The notes under the pieces are model-generated. The model worked only from the letters and a program-made list of their open reading frames with translations. It was not told where the DNA came from and made no database searches. The translations under genes and the position numbers were made by a program. Positions 1-8,952 of a stretch of 35,685 nt of DNA are shown in pieces. This stretch comes from an uncultured Clostridia bacterium (GTDB taxonomy: Bacteria; Bacillota; Clostridia; TANB77; CAG-508): positions 1-35,685 of the forward strand of contig CAQPRV010000050.1 of NCBI GenBank assembly GCA_948857205.1, written 5' to 3'. Every line of letters starts with the position of its first letter. The first letter of the stretch is position 1.

Positions 1-27
1 CTTTTGAGTATTATACAATTTATTCAT
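1..27 (-). CDS. Start of a divergent gene, truncated by the window edge
   Basis: Only the first nine codons are present, reading MNKLYNTQK on the reverse strand. The ATG (27-25) is preceded, with a 7-nt gap, by AGAAGG (reverse complement of 35-40), a good ribosome binding site. A possible promoter on the same strand has TTGATG (reverse of 69-74) and an AATATT-like -10 about 16 bp downstream. The product cannot be identified from nine residues. Its main value is context: the gene next to rpoB points away from it, so rpoB does not directly follow rplL here. Confidence 0.55.
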
Positions 28-284
28 AAAAACACCTTCTTTCGTAAATATTGAGTTTGTTTTTTTGTCATCAATATTTTACCAAAGTTGGTGTTTTTTT
101 TCAATTCTTCCTTTTTTCTAAAAACTGTCGGGTAATAAGATCTTATGTAATCATGTTATTACATATTTTTATATTTATAACATTCATAATAAATTTTTTC
201 AATACATTTTTTCAATATTTTGTAATTATTTATGTACATAGTTTAGCCATATTATTTTTAGTTAATTCAGTTTTATATAAATAA

Positions 285-293
285 TGCTATAAT
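285..293 (+). promoter_or_regulatory. Candidate extended -10 promoter upstream of rpoB
   Basis: TGCTATAAT matches the extended -10 consensus TGnTATAAT exactly. No good -35 hexamer is visible 17 bp upstream, which is common for extended -10 promoters. Initiation here would give an rpoB leader of about 500 nt. Confidence 0.4.
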
Positions 294-336
294 AACCATA
301 ACTTACAAAAAATCAAAACTTAATTAACAAGAATAC

Positions 337-366
337 TTGACACAAACTAGTAAAATATGATATCAT
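337..366 (+). promoter_or_regulatory. Second candidate rpoB promoter
   Basis: A perfect TTGACA (337-342) is followed after 18 bp by TATCAT (361-366). The hexamers are acceptable for the housekeeping sigma factor. It lies upstream of the 469-511 hairpin, so transcripts from either candidate promoter would pass through that hairpin before reaching rpoB. Confidence 0.4.
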
Positions 367-468
367 AATGTAAATTTGCAAAAAGAGAAAAAATACCCAA
401 AAGTAATAAAAAAAATAAGGGTGATAAAAATAAAAAACAAAAATCAATATAGAAAATAAATAAAGCTT

Positions 469-511
469 AGAGCGAGTTGAAAAAGAAGAAAATTTCAACA
501 GCTCTTTTATT
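469..511 (+). terminator. Terminator-like hairpin in the rpoB leader
   Basis: AGAGC (469-473) and GTTGAAA (476-482) pair with TTTCAAC (493-499) and GCTCT (501-505), leaving a small internal loop, and TTTTATT follows directly. This has the form of an intrinsic terminator. It lies between the candidate promoters and rpoB, so it could act as an attenuator. No upstream gene on this strand needs terminating inside the window. Confidence 0.45.
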
Positions 512-804
512 GCCGTTTATTTTATACAGAAGTAAACTTTTCTTAACAAAAACAAAAATTAATTCCAAGGTAAAAATTAAAAGAAGAGGAATTAAAATCT
601 AATTTGTCCTAAAAGACAATAATTTGTGAGAGCAGACAAATTAAAATCCAATAGAAAACAAATTAATTTTAAGAAGGACTTCTTTTAAAAATTTAAATAT
701 CAAAAAAAGCAAAATAAAATTTGCAAACTTAAATTCTAAGACAATGCTAACGCATTTTCCAAGAACCAAAATATCTGCTTAATATTTTTTTAGGAGTGAT
801 TTTT

Positions 805-3800
805 TTGAAACTAAAAGAAATTCAACACGAGAAATCTTCTCGTAAAGACTTTGCAAAAGTCGGCGATTACATCGAAATGCCAAATCTAATTAAAGTCCAA
901 AGAGACTCATACGAATGGTTTATAGAAGAAGGATTAGGAGAAGTATTAAAAGACATATCTCCAATAGAAGACTATTCAGGAAACCTAGTACTAGAATTTT
1001 TTGATTACTTTATGGAAGAAAAAACAAAATACACAGTAGAAGAAGCAAAAGAAAGAGATGCAACCTATGCAACAAGACTACATGTAAAAGTAAGACTAAT
1101 AAACCGTGAAACAGGAGAAATAAAAGAACAAGAAATATACTTAGGAGACTTTCCACTAATGACAGACAGTGGAACCTTTGTAATAAATGGAGCAGAAAGA
1201 GTAGTAGTAAGCCAATTAGTACGTTCACCAGGATGTTATTATGCAGAAGAATTCGACACAAAAACAGGAAAAAAGACTTACACATCTACAGTTATGCCTT
1301 TGCGTGGAGCATGGCTTGAATATGAAACAGATGGAAATGACATATTCTATGTACGTGTAGACAGAACAAGAAAAGTACCAGTAACAACGCTATTAAGAGC
1401 AATAGGAATAATAACAGATGACCAAATAAGAGAACTATTTGGAGACGAAGAAATGATAACAGCAACAATAGGAAAAGACACAATAAAAGACCAAGACGAA
1501 GCCTTAATAGAAATATACAAAAAATTAAGACCAGGAGAATTACCAACAGTAGACGCAGCAAGAAATCTATTTAATGGATTATTTTATGACAATAAAAGAT
1601 ATGACTTAGCAAAAGTTGGAAGATACAAATTCAATCAAAAATTAAATTTAGCTTTAAGAATAAAAGGAAAAATATCAGCAGAAGACATAGTTGATAATGA
1701 AACAGGAGAATTATTTGTACAAGCAGGAGAAATAATCTCAGAAGAAATAGCAGAAGCAATACAAAATGCGGGAATAAATGTAGTAGACATCATGTTATTA
1801 GATAGAAAAGTAAGAGTAATTGGAAATAGTACAGTTAACATACATAGTGTATTGCCAAACGTAGACTTAAGTAAATTGCATATAAGAGAACTAGTAAATT
1901 ACAACATACTAAAAAATATTACAGACAATACAGAAGAAAAAGACTTAGTAAAAGCCTTAGAAGAAAGAATGGACGAATTAGTACCAAAACATATAACAAC
2001 AGAAGACATGATAGCTTCAATTAACTACTTATTAAATATATCACATGGACTAGGAGAGCCAGATGACATAGACCACTTAGCAAATCGTAGAATACGTTGT
2101 GTAGGAGAATTACTACAAAACCAATTTAGAATTGGACTAACAAGATTAGAAAGAGTAGTGCGTGAAAGAATGACAATACAAGATCTAGACGTTGTAACAC
2201 CACAAACCTTAATAAACACAAAACCAATAACCTCATCAATAAGAGAATTCTTTGGAAGTTCACAATTATCACAATTTATGGATCAAACAAATCCACTATC
2301 AGAATTAACACATAAAAGAAGAATTTCAGCTTTAGGACCAGGTGGACTAACAAGAGAAAGAGCAGGATTTGAGGTTCGTGATGTTCACTATACACACTAT
2401 GGACGACTATGTCCAATAGAATCACCAGAAGGACCAAACATAGGACTAATTTCAGCACTTTCATCTTTTGCACAAATAAACGAATATGGATTTATAGAGA
2501 CCCCATATAGAAAAGTAGATCCAGAAACTCATAAACTAACAGAAACAGTAGAATATATGAGTGCAGATATAGAAGACAATTACATTATAGCACAAGCATC
2601 TGAACCAGTAGATAAAGACGGAAAATTTGTAAATAGCAGAATAAGAGTTAGATATAAAAATGAAATTATAGAAGTAGATAGTGACAAAGTACAATATGTA
2701 GACGTCTCACCAAAACAATTAGTTTCAGTAGCTGCTGCCATGATACCATTTTTAGAGCATGATGACGCAAAAAGAGCCTTGATGGGAGCAAACATGCAAC
2801 GTCAAGCAGTACCATTAATGATTACAGAAAGTCCAATAGTAGGAACAGGAATAGAATATAGAGCAGCCAAAGACTCTGGAATACTAGTATTAGCAGAAGA
2901 TGATGGAATTATTGAAAAAGTTACAGGAGATAGCATAGCAGTAAAATATAAAAATGGAAAAACAATAGTACACAAATTGCGTAAATTTAAAAGAACAAAT
3001 GGTGGAACATGTATAAATCAAAAACCAATAGTAAAAGCAGGAGAAGAAGTTAAAAAAGGTGATGCAATAGCAGATGGACCATCAACACAAAATGGAGAAA
3101 TGGCACTTGGTAAAAATGTATTAATAGCTTTCTCAACATGGGAAGGATATAACTACGAAGACGCTATATTAATAAACGAAAAATTAGTTAAAGAAGATGT
3201 ATTTACATCAATCCATATAGAAGAATACGACTGTGAATGTCGTGATACAAAACTAGGAGCAGAAGAGATCACAAGAGATATACCAAATATAGGTGATGAC
3301 TCGTTAAAAGACCTAGATGAAAATGGAATTATAAGAATAGGTGCAGAAGTTAGACCAGGGGACATTTTAGTTGGTAAAGTTACACCAAAAGGAGAAACAG
3401 ATTTAACAGCAGAAGAAAGACTATTAAGAGCAATTTTTGGTGAAAAAGCTAGAGAAGTAAGAGATACATCATTAAGAGTACCACATGGAGAAGCAGGAAC
3501 AATAGTAGATGTAAAAATCTTTACAAGAGACAACTCAGACGAATTAGGACCTGGAGTAAATCAAATAATTAGATGTTATATAGCAACAAAAAGAAAAATT
3601 TCCGTTGGAGATAAGATGGCTGGGCGTCATGGGAATAAGGGTGTTATTTCAAGAGTATTACCAGAAGAAGATATGCCATTCATGCCAGATGGAACACCAA
3701 TTGATATTTTATTAAACCCATTAGGTGTGCCTTCACGTATGAACCTAGGGCAAGTGTTAGAAGTACATTTAGGAGGAGCTGCAAAAGCACTAGGATGGAA

Positions 3801-4566
3801 AATAGCTACACCAGTATTTGATGGTGCAACAGAAAAAGACGTTAAAGAAGTTTTACGTGAAGCTGGAATGAGTGAAGATGGAAAAATGATACTTTATGAT
3901 GGAAGAACAGGAGATCCATTTGACAAGCCAATTACAGTTGGAGTTATGTACATGTTAAAACTTCACCACTTAGTAGATGACAAAATACATGCTCGTTCAA
4001 CAGGGCCATACTCTTTAGTTACACAACAACCACTAGGAGGAAAAGCACAATTTGGTGGTCAACGTTTTGGAGAAATGGAAGTTTGGGCATTGGAAGCATA
4101 TGGAGCATCATATACTTTACAAGAAATGTTAACAGTAAAATCAGATGATGTTGTAGGAAGAGTAAAAACATATGAAGCAATAGTTAAAGGAGAAAATGTT
4201 CCAGAGCCAGGAGTTCCAGAAAGCTTTAAAGTATTAGTAAAAGAATTACAATCATTAGGTTTAGACATTAGACTATACTCTGATGATAACCAAGAACTAG
4301 AACTAAAAGAAAATATCGAAGAAGGAATTGAATACGATCCAGAACAAGAAAAGAAATTATTAGCTGAAGAAGAAGTAATAAGTGATGAAGATTTAGATGG
4401 CTATGAAGAAGAAGCAACAGAAGATGATATTTTACTTGAAGATGAGGAAGCTATTGAAGATAGTGATGAATTATTTGAAGTAATAGATGATGAAGATGAT
4501 GAATTATTATTTGATAGTGATTTAGCTAATGATAATTTAGATAATGATTATGATATTATTGAGTAA
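805..4566 (+). CDS. rpoB: DNA-directed RNA polymerase subunit beta
   Basis: This is the beta subunit of RNA polymerase, part of the catalytic core with beta-prime. TTG at 805 (MKLKEIQHEKSS) is preferred over GTG at 796, because AGGAG at 792-796 overlaps the GTG but sits 8 nt from the TTG; that gives about 1253 residues. The rifampicin cluster near residues 483-510 (FGSSQLSQFMDQTNPLSELT, then HKRRISALGPGG) keeps the Asp, His and Ser equivalent to E. coli D516, H526 and S531, so it looks wild type. GDKMAGRHGNKGV and the C-terminal PLGGKAQFGGQRFGEMEVWA are intact. The last 70 or so residues are a very acidic low-complexity tail rich in Asp and Glu. rpoC follows only after a 775-bp interruption. 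Identification is certain; the exact start is likely. Confidence 0.97.
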   Translation: MKLKEIQHEKSSRKDFAKVGDYIEMPNLIKVQRDSYEWFIEEGLGEVLKDISPIEDYSGNLVLEFFDYFMEEKTKYTVEEAKERDATYATRLHVKVRLINRETGEIKEQEIYLGDFPLMTDSGTFVINGAERVVVSQLVRSPGCYYAEEFDTKTGKKTYTSTVMPLRGAWLEYETDGNDIFYVRVDRTRKVPVTTLLRAIGIITDDQIRELFGDEEMITATIGKDTIKDQDEALIEIYKKLRPGELPTVDAARNLFNGLFYDNKRYDLAKVGRYKFNQKLNLALRIKGKISAEDIVDNETGELFVQAGEIISEEIAEAIQNAGINVVDIMLLDRKVRVIGNSTVNIHSVLPNVDLSKLHIRELVNYNILKNITDNTEEKDLVKALEERMDELVPKHITTEDMIASINYLLNISHGLGEPDDIDHLANRRIRCVGELLQNQFRIGLTRLERVVRERMTIQDLDVVTPQTLINTKPITSSIREFFGSSQLSQFMDQTNPLSELTHKRRISALGPGGLTRERAGFEVRDVHYTHYGRLCPIESPEGPNIGLISALSSFAQINEYGFIETPYRKVDPETHKLTETVEYMSADIEDNYIIAQASEPVDKDGKFVNSRIRVRYKNEIIEVDSDKVQYVDVSPKQLVSVAAAMIPFLEHDDAKRALMGANMQRQAVPLMITESPIVGTGIEYRAAKDSGILVLAEDDGIIEKVTGDSIAVKYKNGKTIVHKLRKFKRTNGGTCINQKPIVKAGEEVKKGDAIADGPSTQNGEMALGKNVLIAFSTWEGYNYEDAILINEKLVKEDVFTSIHIEEYDCECRDTKLGAEEITRDIPNIGDDSLKDLDENGIIRIGAEVRPGDILVGKVTPKGETDLTAEERLLRAIFGEKAREVRDTSLRVPHGEAGTIVDVKIFTRDNSDELGPGVNQIIRCYIATKRKISVGDKMAGRHGNKGVISRVLPEEDMPFMPDGTPIDILLNPLGVPSRMNLGQVLEVHLGGAAKALGWKIATPVFDGATEKDVKEVLREAGMSEDGKMILYDGRTGDPFDKPITVGVMYMLKLHHLVDDKIHARSTGPYSLVTQQPLGGKAQFGGQRFGEMEVWALEAYGASYTLQEMLTVKSDDVVGRVKTYEAIVKGENVPEPGVPESFKVLVKELQSLGLDIRLYSDDNQELELKENIEEGIEYDPEQEKKLLAEEEVISDEDLDGYEEEATEDDILLEDEEAIEDSDELFEVIDDEDDELLFDSDLANDNLDNDYDIIE

Positions 4567-4582
4567 ATGATAGGGGTAGCCT

Positions 4583-5029
4583 ATGGATAAAATAAAAAGA
4601 GAAGAAACCATTAATCAAATAAAAAAGTTAACAGAGCCAATTTTTAAAAAATATAAGGTAGATAGAGCATATATTTTTGGTTCGTATGCAAGAGGAGATT
4701 TTACAATTATAAAACATATGTTGAAATACTGTGAAGAAATAAAACAAACAATTTATCGTTTTGGAAATGATATAAACAAATTCAAAAATGATAATGACTA
4801 TAAAGACTCTCTTTCTATGAAGATATTTCAGATAGGTGAATTAGCTAATCATTTAACAGATGAATATTTAGAAGAAACCAAAAATGAAATGAACTGGAAT
4901 GCTATAAGAGGAATGAGGAATAGATTTGCACATTGATATGGAAAAATGGACTTAAATAAAATTTTTTATACAACAGTAGAAGACATTCCAGTTATAAAAA
5001 AATTTCTAAAAAAAGAACTAACTAAATAA
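4583..5029 (+). pseudogene. Collapsed MntA-HepT toxin-antitoxin relic
   Basis: The first 40 or so residues match the N-terminus of an MNT-type minimal nucleotidyltransferase, ending in IFGSYARGDF. The text then jumps to a HepT-like (DUF86, HEPN-type) protein: KHMLKYCEEIKQTI, then FQIGELANHLTDEY, then MNWNAIRGMRNRFAH. The MNT segment carrying the Asp-x-Asp metal site is missing, so an internal deletion appears to have fused antitoxin and toxin. A TGA at 4934-4936 interrupts the HEPN motif between FAH and Y. The same frame then stays open to TAA at 5027-5029, reading YGKMDLNKIFYTTVEDIP as HepT C-termini do. GGA or a similar codon mutating to TGA would explain the stop. In the family, MntA adds AMP to the HepT RNase to silence it; neither activity is expected here. 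The intact frame up to the stop is 117 codons. Confidence 0.8.
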
Positions 5030-5065
5030 GTTTTAGAAAACAGAAAGACGACAGGAAGGAATTGC

Positions 5066-5085
5066 AAGTACAGGGGACAGTACTT
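5066..5085 (+). repeat. Small palindrome with GGGGAC loop
   Basis: AAGTAC (5066-5071) and GTACTT (5080-5085) form a perfect 6-bp inverted repeat around an AGGGGACA loop. The GGGGAC core is shared with the GGGGACGGAG repeats downstream, but the arms differ, so this may be a second REP-like family. It lies between the toxin-antitoxin relic and the 71-bp tandem repeats. Confidence 0.5.
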
Positions 5086-5103
5086 TATAGTTGTTCTAAA
5101 ACT

Positions 5104-5316
5104 AAGTTAGCCATACGAGGTGAAACGAGTTACGGATAACTTATGCAATAGAGCAAAGCGAAATTGTAAACCTTAAGTTAGCCGTGCGAGGTGAAACGAG
5201 TTACGGATAACTTATGCAATTGAGCAAAGCGAAATTGTAAACCTTAAATTAGCCATACGAAGTGAAACAAGTTATGGCTAACTTATGCAATAGAGCAAAG
5301 CGAAATTGTAAAAACC
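5104..5316 (+). repeat. Three tandem 71-bp repeats upstream of rpoC
   Basis: Units lie at 5104-5174, 5175-5245 and 5246-5316. Units 1 and 2 differ at only a few positions; unit 3 is more diverged. Each unit contains two imperfect foldbacks. The first pairs AAGTTAGCC with a copy ending in ATAACTT or GCTAACTT; in unit 3 AAATTAGCCATA almost perfectly pairs with TATGGCTAACTT. The second has GCAAT and ATTGT flanking GAGCAAAGCGAA. The array is immediately followed by the rpoC ribosome binding site. There are no spacers, so it is not a CRISPR array. It is GC-richer than the surrounding intergenic DNA. Confidence 0.9.
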
Positions 5317-5341
5317 TATTAACAAGGGGGAAATAAAAAAC

Positions 5342-8300
5342 GTGGACGAATTAGATATTTTTAACAAACTAAAAATAGGAATCGCATCAGACGAAAAAAT
5401 AAGAGAATGGTCAAAAGGGGAAGTAAAAAAGCCAGAAACCATAAACTATAGAACACTAAAACCAGAAAAAGACGGACTATTCTGTGAAAGAATCTTTGGA
5501 CCAACAAAAGACTGGGAATGTCACTGTGGAAAATATAAAAGAGTAAGATACAAAGGAATAGTATGTGACAGATGTGGAGTAGAAGTAACAAAAGCAAAAG
5601 TAAGACGTGAAAGAATGGGGCATATAGAACTTGCAGCACCAGTAGCCCACATTTGGTATTTCAAAGGAATACCAAGTAGAATAGCCTTAATGCTAGACAT
5701 CTCACCAAGAAACCTAGAAAAAGTAATATACTTTGCATCATACATAGTAACAGACAAAGGAGACACAGGACTAGAGCAAGGGCAAATTTTAAACGAAAAA
5801 GAATATCATGAAGCAGAAGAAAAATATGGAAGAGGAACCTTTAAAGCAAGAATGGGAGCAGAAGCTTTAGAAGAACTACTTAAAAGAATAGACTTAGAAA
5901 ACTTATCAGAACAAATCAAAAAAGAATTAGAAGGAGCAAGTGAGCAAAAAAGAGTAAAACTAGTAAAAAGATTAGACACAGTAGAATCTTTCAGAATATC
6001 AGGAAACAGACCAGAATGGATGATTGTAAACGTAGTACCAGTTATTCCACCAGAACTAAGGCCAATGGTACAACTAGATGGTGGAAGATTTGCAACATCA
6101 GACTTAAATGACTTATACAGAAGAGTTATAAACAGAAATAATAGATTAAAAAGATTACTAGAACTTGGAGCACCAGAAATAATTGTAAGAAACGAAAAAA
6201 GAATGTTACAAGAATCAGTAGATGCCTTAATAGATAATGGAAGACGTGGAAGACCAGTAACGGGAGCTGGAAACAGGCCATTAAAATCCTTATCAGATTT
6301 ATTAAAAGGAAAACAAGGTAGATTCCGTCAAAACTTACTTGGAAAACGTGTTGACTACTCTGGACGTTCCGTTATAGTAGTAGGACCAGAACTAAAACTA
6401 TATCAATGTGGACTACCAAAAGAAATGGCAGTAGAACTATTTAAGCCATTTGTTATGAGAGAATTAGTAGGACGTGGAATCGCCCAAAATATAAAAAATG
6501 CAAAAAGAATGGTAGAAAGACTAAGACCAGAAGTATGGGGAATATTAGAAGAAGTTATAAAAGACCACCCAGTAATGTTAAACCGTGCTCCGACACTACA
6601 TAGACTAGGAATTCAGAGTTTTGAACCAGTATTAGTAGAAGGAAGAGCAATAAAACTTCACCCATTAGTATGTGAAGCCTTCAACGCTGACTTCGATGGT
6701 GACCAAATGGCTGTACATTTACCATTGTCACCAGAAGCACAAGCAGAATCAAGATACTTAATGTTATCTACAAACAATTTATTAAAACCACAAGATGGTA
6801 AGCCAGTTGCAACACCTAGACTTGACATGATTTTAGGAAGCTATTATCTAACAATGGTTATCGATGGCGAAAAAGGAGAAGGAAAATACTTCAAAGATCC
6901 AGATGAAGCTATAATGGCATACGAAAATCACGAAGTAGAAATACATGCAAAGATATATGTAAGAAAGACAGCAGAAATTGATGGAGAAATAAAAACTCAA
7001 AAAATAGAAACAAGTGTAGGAAGAATAATATTCAACCAAGGAATTCCGCAAGACTTAGGATTCGTAGACAGAAAAGAAGATCCTTTCCAATATGAAATAA
7101 GTTTCCCAGTAATAAAAAAGACAATGGGACAAATAATAGAAAGAGTAATTAGAACTCATGGACTTACAGAATCAGCAGAAGTAATAGATTACATCAAAGC
7201 CTTAGGATATAAATATGCAACACTTGCTGGAATTACCTACTCAATGGATGACGTAAAAGTTCCACCAACAAAAAGTGAACTATTACAAGAAGCAGACAGT
7301 AAAGTACAAACTATAAGAAAACAATATGCAAGAGGTTTAATAACAGACGAAGAAAGATATAATGCAGTAATCAATGTATGGGAAGAAGCAACTAAACAAG
7401 TTAGTCATGCAATGGAAGAAAACTTTGATGACTTAAACCCAGTTTATATGATGGTTAAATCAGGAGCCAGAGGTAACATGAACCAATTAAGACAAATTGC
7501 AGGTATGCGTGGACTTATGGCTAGTACAACAGGTAAGGCAGTAGAAATACCAATTAAATCTTCTTTTGCTGAAGGATTAGATGCCTTAGAGTACTTTATA
7601 TCAGCCCATGGAGCACGTAAAGGACTATCAGATACAGCTTTAAGAACAGCTGACTCAGGATATCTAACAAGAAGATTAGTTGATGTTTCACAAGATATTA
7701 TAGTTAGAGAATATGACTGTGGAACAGAAGAAGGAATAATCGTTTATGATATAAAAGATGGAAACCAAGTAATAGAAAAAATGCAAGAAAGATTAGTAGG
7801 AAGATTTCCAGTACATGATGTGTTTGATCCAAAAACGAAGGAATTAATTGTTGATACAGAAACTATGATAACAGAAGATATGGCAGATAGAATAGTAGAA
7901 AGTGGAATTGAAAGACTAGAAGTACGTTCTGTACTTGGATGTCATTCAAAACATGGTGTATGTCAAAAATGTTATGGAATGGGATTAGCAAGAAGAGACC
8001 TAGTATCAATAGGTGAAGCAATTGGAATTATTGCAGCTCAATCAATAGGTGAGCCAGGTACCCAGCTTACAATGAGAACAATTCACTCTGGAGGTGTAGC
8101 AGGTGTAGCAGATATTACACAGGGTCTTCCAAGGGTTGAGGAATTGTTTGAAGCTAGAAAACCAAAAGGACTTGCAATAATTACAGAAATCGATGGTAAA
8201 GTAAAAATAAAAGAAACAAAGAAAAAGAAAGAAGTTATTGTAACAAATAATGGAGATTCTAAAACCTATACAATACCATTTGGTTCAAAGATGAAAGTAA

Positions 8301-8866
8301 AAGATGGAGATATGGTAGAAGCATGTGATCCATTAATCGAAGGTTCAATTAATCCAAGTGAAATACTTGCCATAAAAGGACCAGAAGGTGTATATGAATA
8401 TTTAATATCAGAAGTACAAAAAGTTTATAGAAATCAAGGTGTTGATATCAACGATAAACATATAGAAGTTATTGGTAGACAAATGCTTAAAAAAGTAAGA
8501 GTTGAAGATAATGCTGATACAGATATGTTCCCAGGTTCTCTAATTGATATGTATGACTTTGCTGATAAAAATAGAGAGATAGAAGAACAAGGTAAACGCC
8601 CAGCAACTGGAAAGAGAGTCTTACTTGGAATAACAAAGGCATCTCTTGCAACAGAAAGTTTCTTATCTGCAGCATCCTTCCAAGAGACAACTAGAGTTTT
8701 AACAGAAGCAGCAGTTAAAGGTAAAATAGATGATTTAGTTGGACTAAAAGAGAATGTAATTATTGGTAAATTAATTCCAGCTGGAACAGGTATGCAAAAA
8801 TACCAAAATATTCATATTAGTACAGAGAAAGAACTTGAAGAAACTTCAGAAGATATCGAAGAATAA
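5342..8866 (+). CDS. rpoC: DNA-directed RNA polymerase subunit beta-prime
   Basis: This is the beta-prime subunit, carrying the catalytic Mg centre of RNA polymerase. It starts at GTG 5342; AAGGGGG (5324-5330) is the ribosome binding site, 11 nt upstream. The 1174-residue length is normal for Firmicutes. The N-terminal zinc site is C60-x-C62 with C75-x-x-C78. The catalytic NADFDGD is at residues 448-454, and the three Asp residues are intact. The second zinc site is in the C-terminal half, around CHSKHGVCQKCYG. The protein aligns over its whole length, so the unusual upstream insertion has not damaged it. With no strong promoter visible in the gap, transcription probably reads through from rpoB. 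The downstream gene is not rpsL, which often follows rpoC, and a terminator follows within 90 bp. Confidence 0.97.
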   Translation: MDELDIFNKLKIGIASDEKIREWSKGEVKKPETINYRTLKPEKDGLFCERIFGPTKDWECHCGKYKRVRYKGIVCDRCGVEVTKAKVRRERMGHIELAAPVAHIWYFKGIPSRIALMLDISPRNLEKVIYFASYIVTDKGDTGLEQGQILNEKEYHEAEEKYGRGTFKARMGAEALEELLKRIDLENLSEQIKKELEGASEQKRVKLVKRLDTVESFRISGNRPEWMIVNVVPVIPPELRPMVQLDGGRFATSDLNDLYRRVINRNNRLKRLLELGAPEIIVRNEKRMLQESVDALIDNGRRGRPVTGAGNRPLKSLSDLLKGKQGRFRQNLLGKRVDYSGRSVIVVGPELKLYQCGLPKEMAVELFKPFVMRELVGRGIAQNIKNAKRMVERLRPEVWGILEEVIKDHPVMLNRAPTLHRLGIQSFEPVLVEGRAIKLHPLVCEAFNADFDGDQMAVHLPLSPEAQAESRYLMLSTNNLLKPQDGKPVATPRLDMILGSYYLTMVIDGEKGEGKYFKDPDEAIMAYENHEVEIHAKIYVRKTAEIDGEIKTQKIETSVGRIIFNQGIPQDLGFVDRKEDPFQYEISFPVIKKTMGQIIERVIRTHGLTESAEVIDYIKALGYKYATLAGITYSMDDVKVPPTKSELLQEADSKVQTIRKQYARGLITDEERYNAVINVWEEATKQVSHAMEENFDDLNPVYMMVKSGARGNMNQLRQIAGMRGLMASTTGKAVEIPIKSSFAEGLDALEYFISAHGARKGLSDTALRTADSGYLTRRLVDVSQDIIVREYDCGTEEGIIVYDIKDGNQVIEKMQERLVGRFPVHDVFDPKTKELIVDTETMITEDMADRIVESGIERLEVRSVLGCHSKHGVCQKCYGMGLARRDLVSIGEAIGIIAAQSIGEPGTQLTMRTIHSGGVAGVADITQGLPRVEELFEARKPKGLAIITEIDGKVKIKETKKKKEVIVTNNGDSKTYTIPFGSKMKVKDGDMVEACDPLIEGSINPSEILAIKGPEGVYEYLISEVQKVYRNQGVDINDKHIEVIGRQMLKKVRVEDNADTDMFPGSLIDMYDFADKNREIEEQGKRPATGKRVLLGITKASLATESFLSAASFQETTRVLTEAAVKGKIDDLVGLKENVIIGKLIPAGTGMQKYQNIHISTEKELEETSEDIEE

Positions 8867-8904
8867 GCCATTGGGGACGGAGAATTTTGGCAATTTTTAT
8901 TAAA
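8867..8904 (+). repeat. REP-like GGGGACGGAG repeat, copy 1
   Basis: The copy begins GCCATTGGGGACGGAGAATT and continues TTGGCAATTTTTATTAAA. It starts at the base immediately after the rpoC stop codon. It differs from copy 2 (10438-10475) at one position in 38. GCCA and TGGC form short inverted ends. Confidence 0.85.
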
Positions 8905-8952
8905 GGTATTTTGAATAATTTTGATTTAGTTTAAACAATAATAGAACATAAG

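Larger units (their letters stand above)
28..804 (+). other. Long non-coding region and rpoB leader
   Basis: No convincing gene lies in this 777-bp AT-rich stretch. It holds two candidate promoters (285-293 and 337-366) and a terminator-like hairpin (469-511). Several other inverted repeats follow: AATTTGTC near 599 with GACAAATT near 634, an AAGAAG/CTTCTT foldback near 671-682, GCAAA/TTTGC at 709-724, and AATGC/GCATT at 743-756. Together they suggest a structured 5' untranslated region of about 450-500 nt ahead of rpoB. The short open frames across it lack ribosome binding sites and look like random AT-rich translation. Confidence 0.5.

Noticed and set aside
51..284. 77-codon open frame MSLFFCHQYF and similar
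   Set aside because: No ribosome binding site, Phe/Ile-rich text typical of translated AT-rich DNA, and it overlaps the divergent gene's promoter region.
313..498. 61-codon reverse frame in the rpoB leader
   Set aside because: No ribosome binding site, low-complexity Tyr/Phe text, and it overlaps the terminator-like hairpin and promoter candidate.
2251..2334. Rifampicin resistance mutation in rpoB
   Set aside because: All main resistance positions carry the susceptible residues; the Thr in DQTNP is the usual Firmicutes residue.
4934..4936. TGA read as tryptophan (alternative genetic code)
   Set aside because: Trp in all confident genes is encoded by TGG, and no intact gene has an internal TGA; a stop in a decayed gene is simpler.
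5104..5316. CRISPR array
   Set aside because: The 71-bp units abut without spacers and there are no cas genes in the window.
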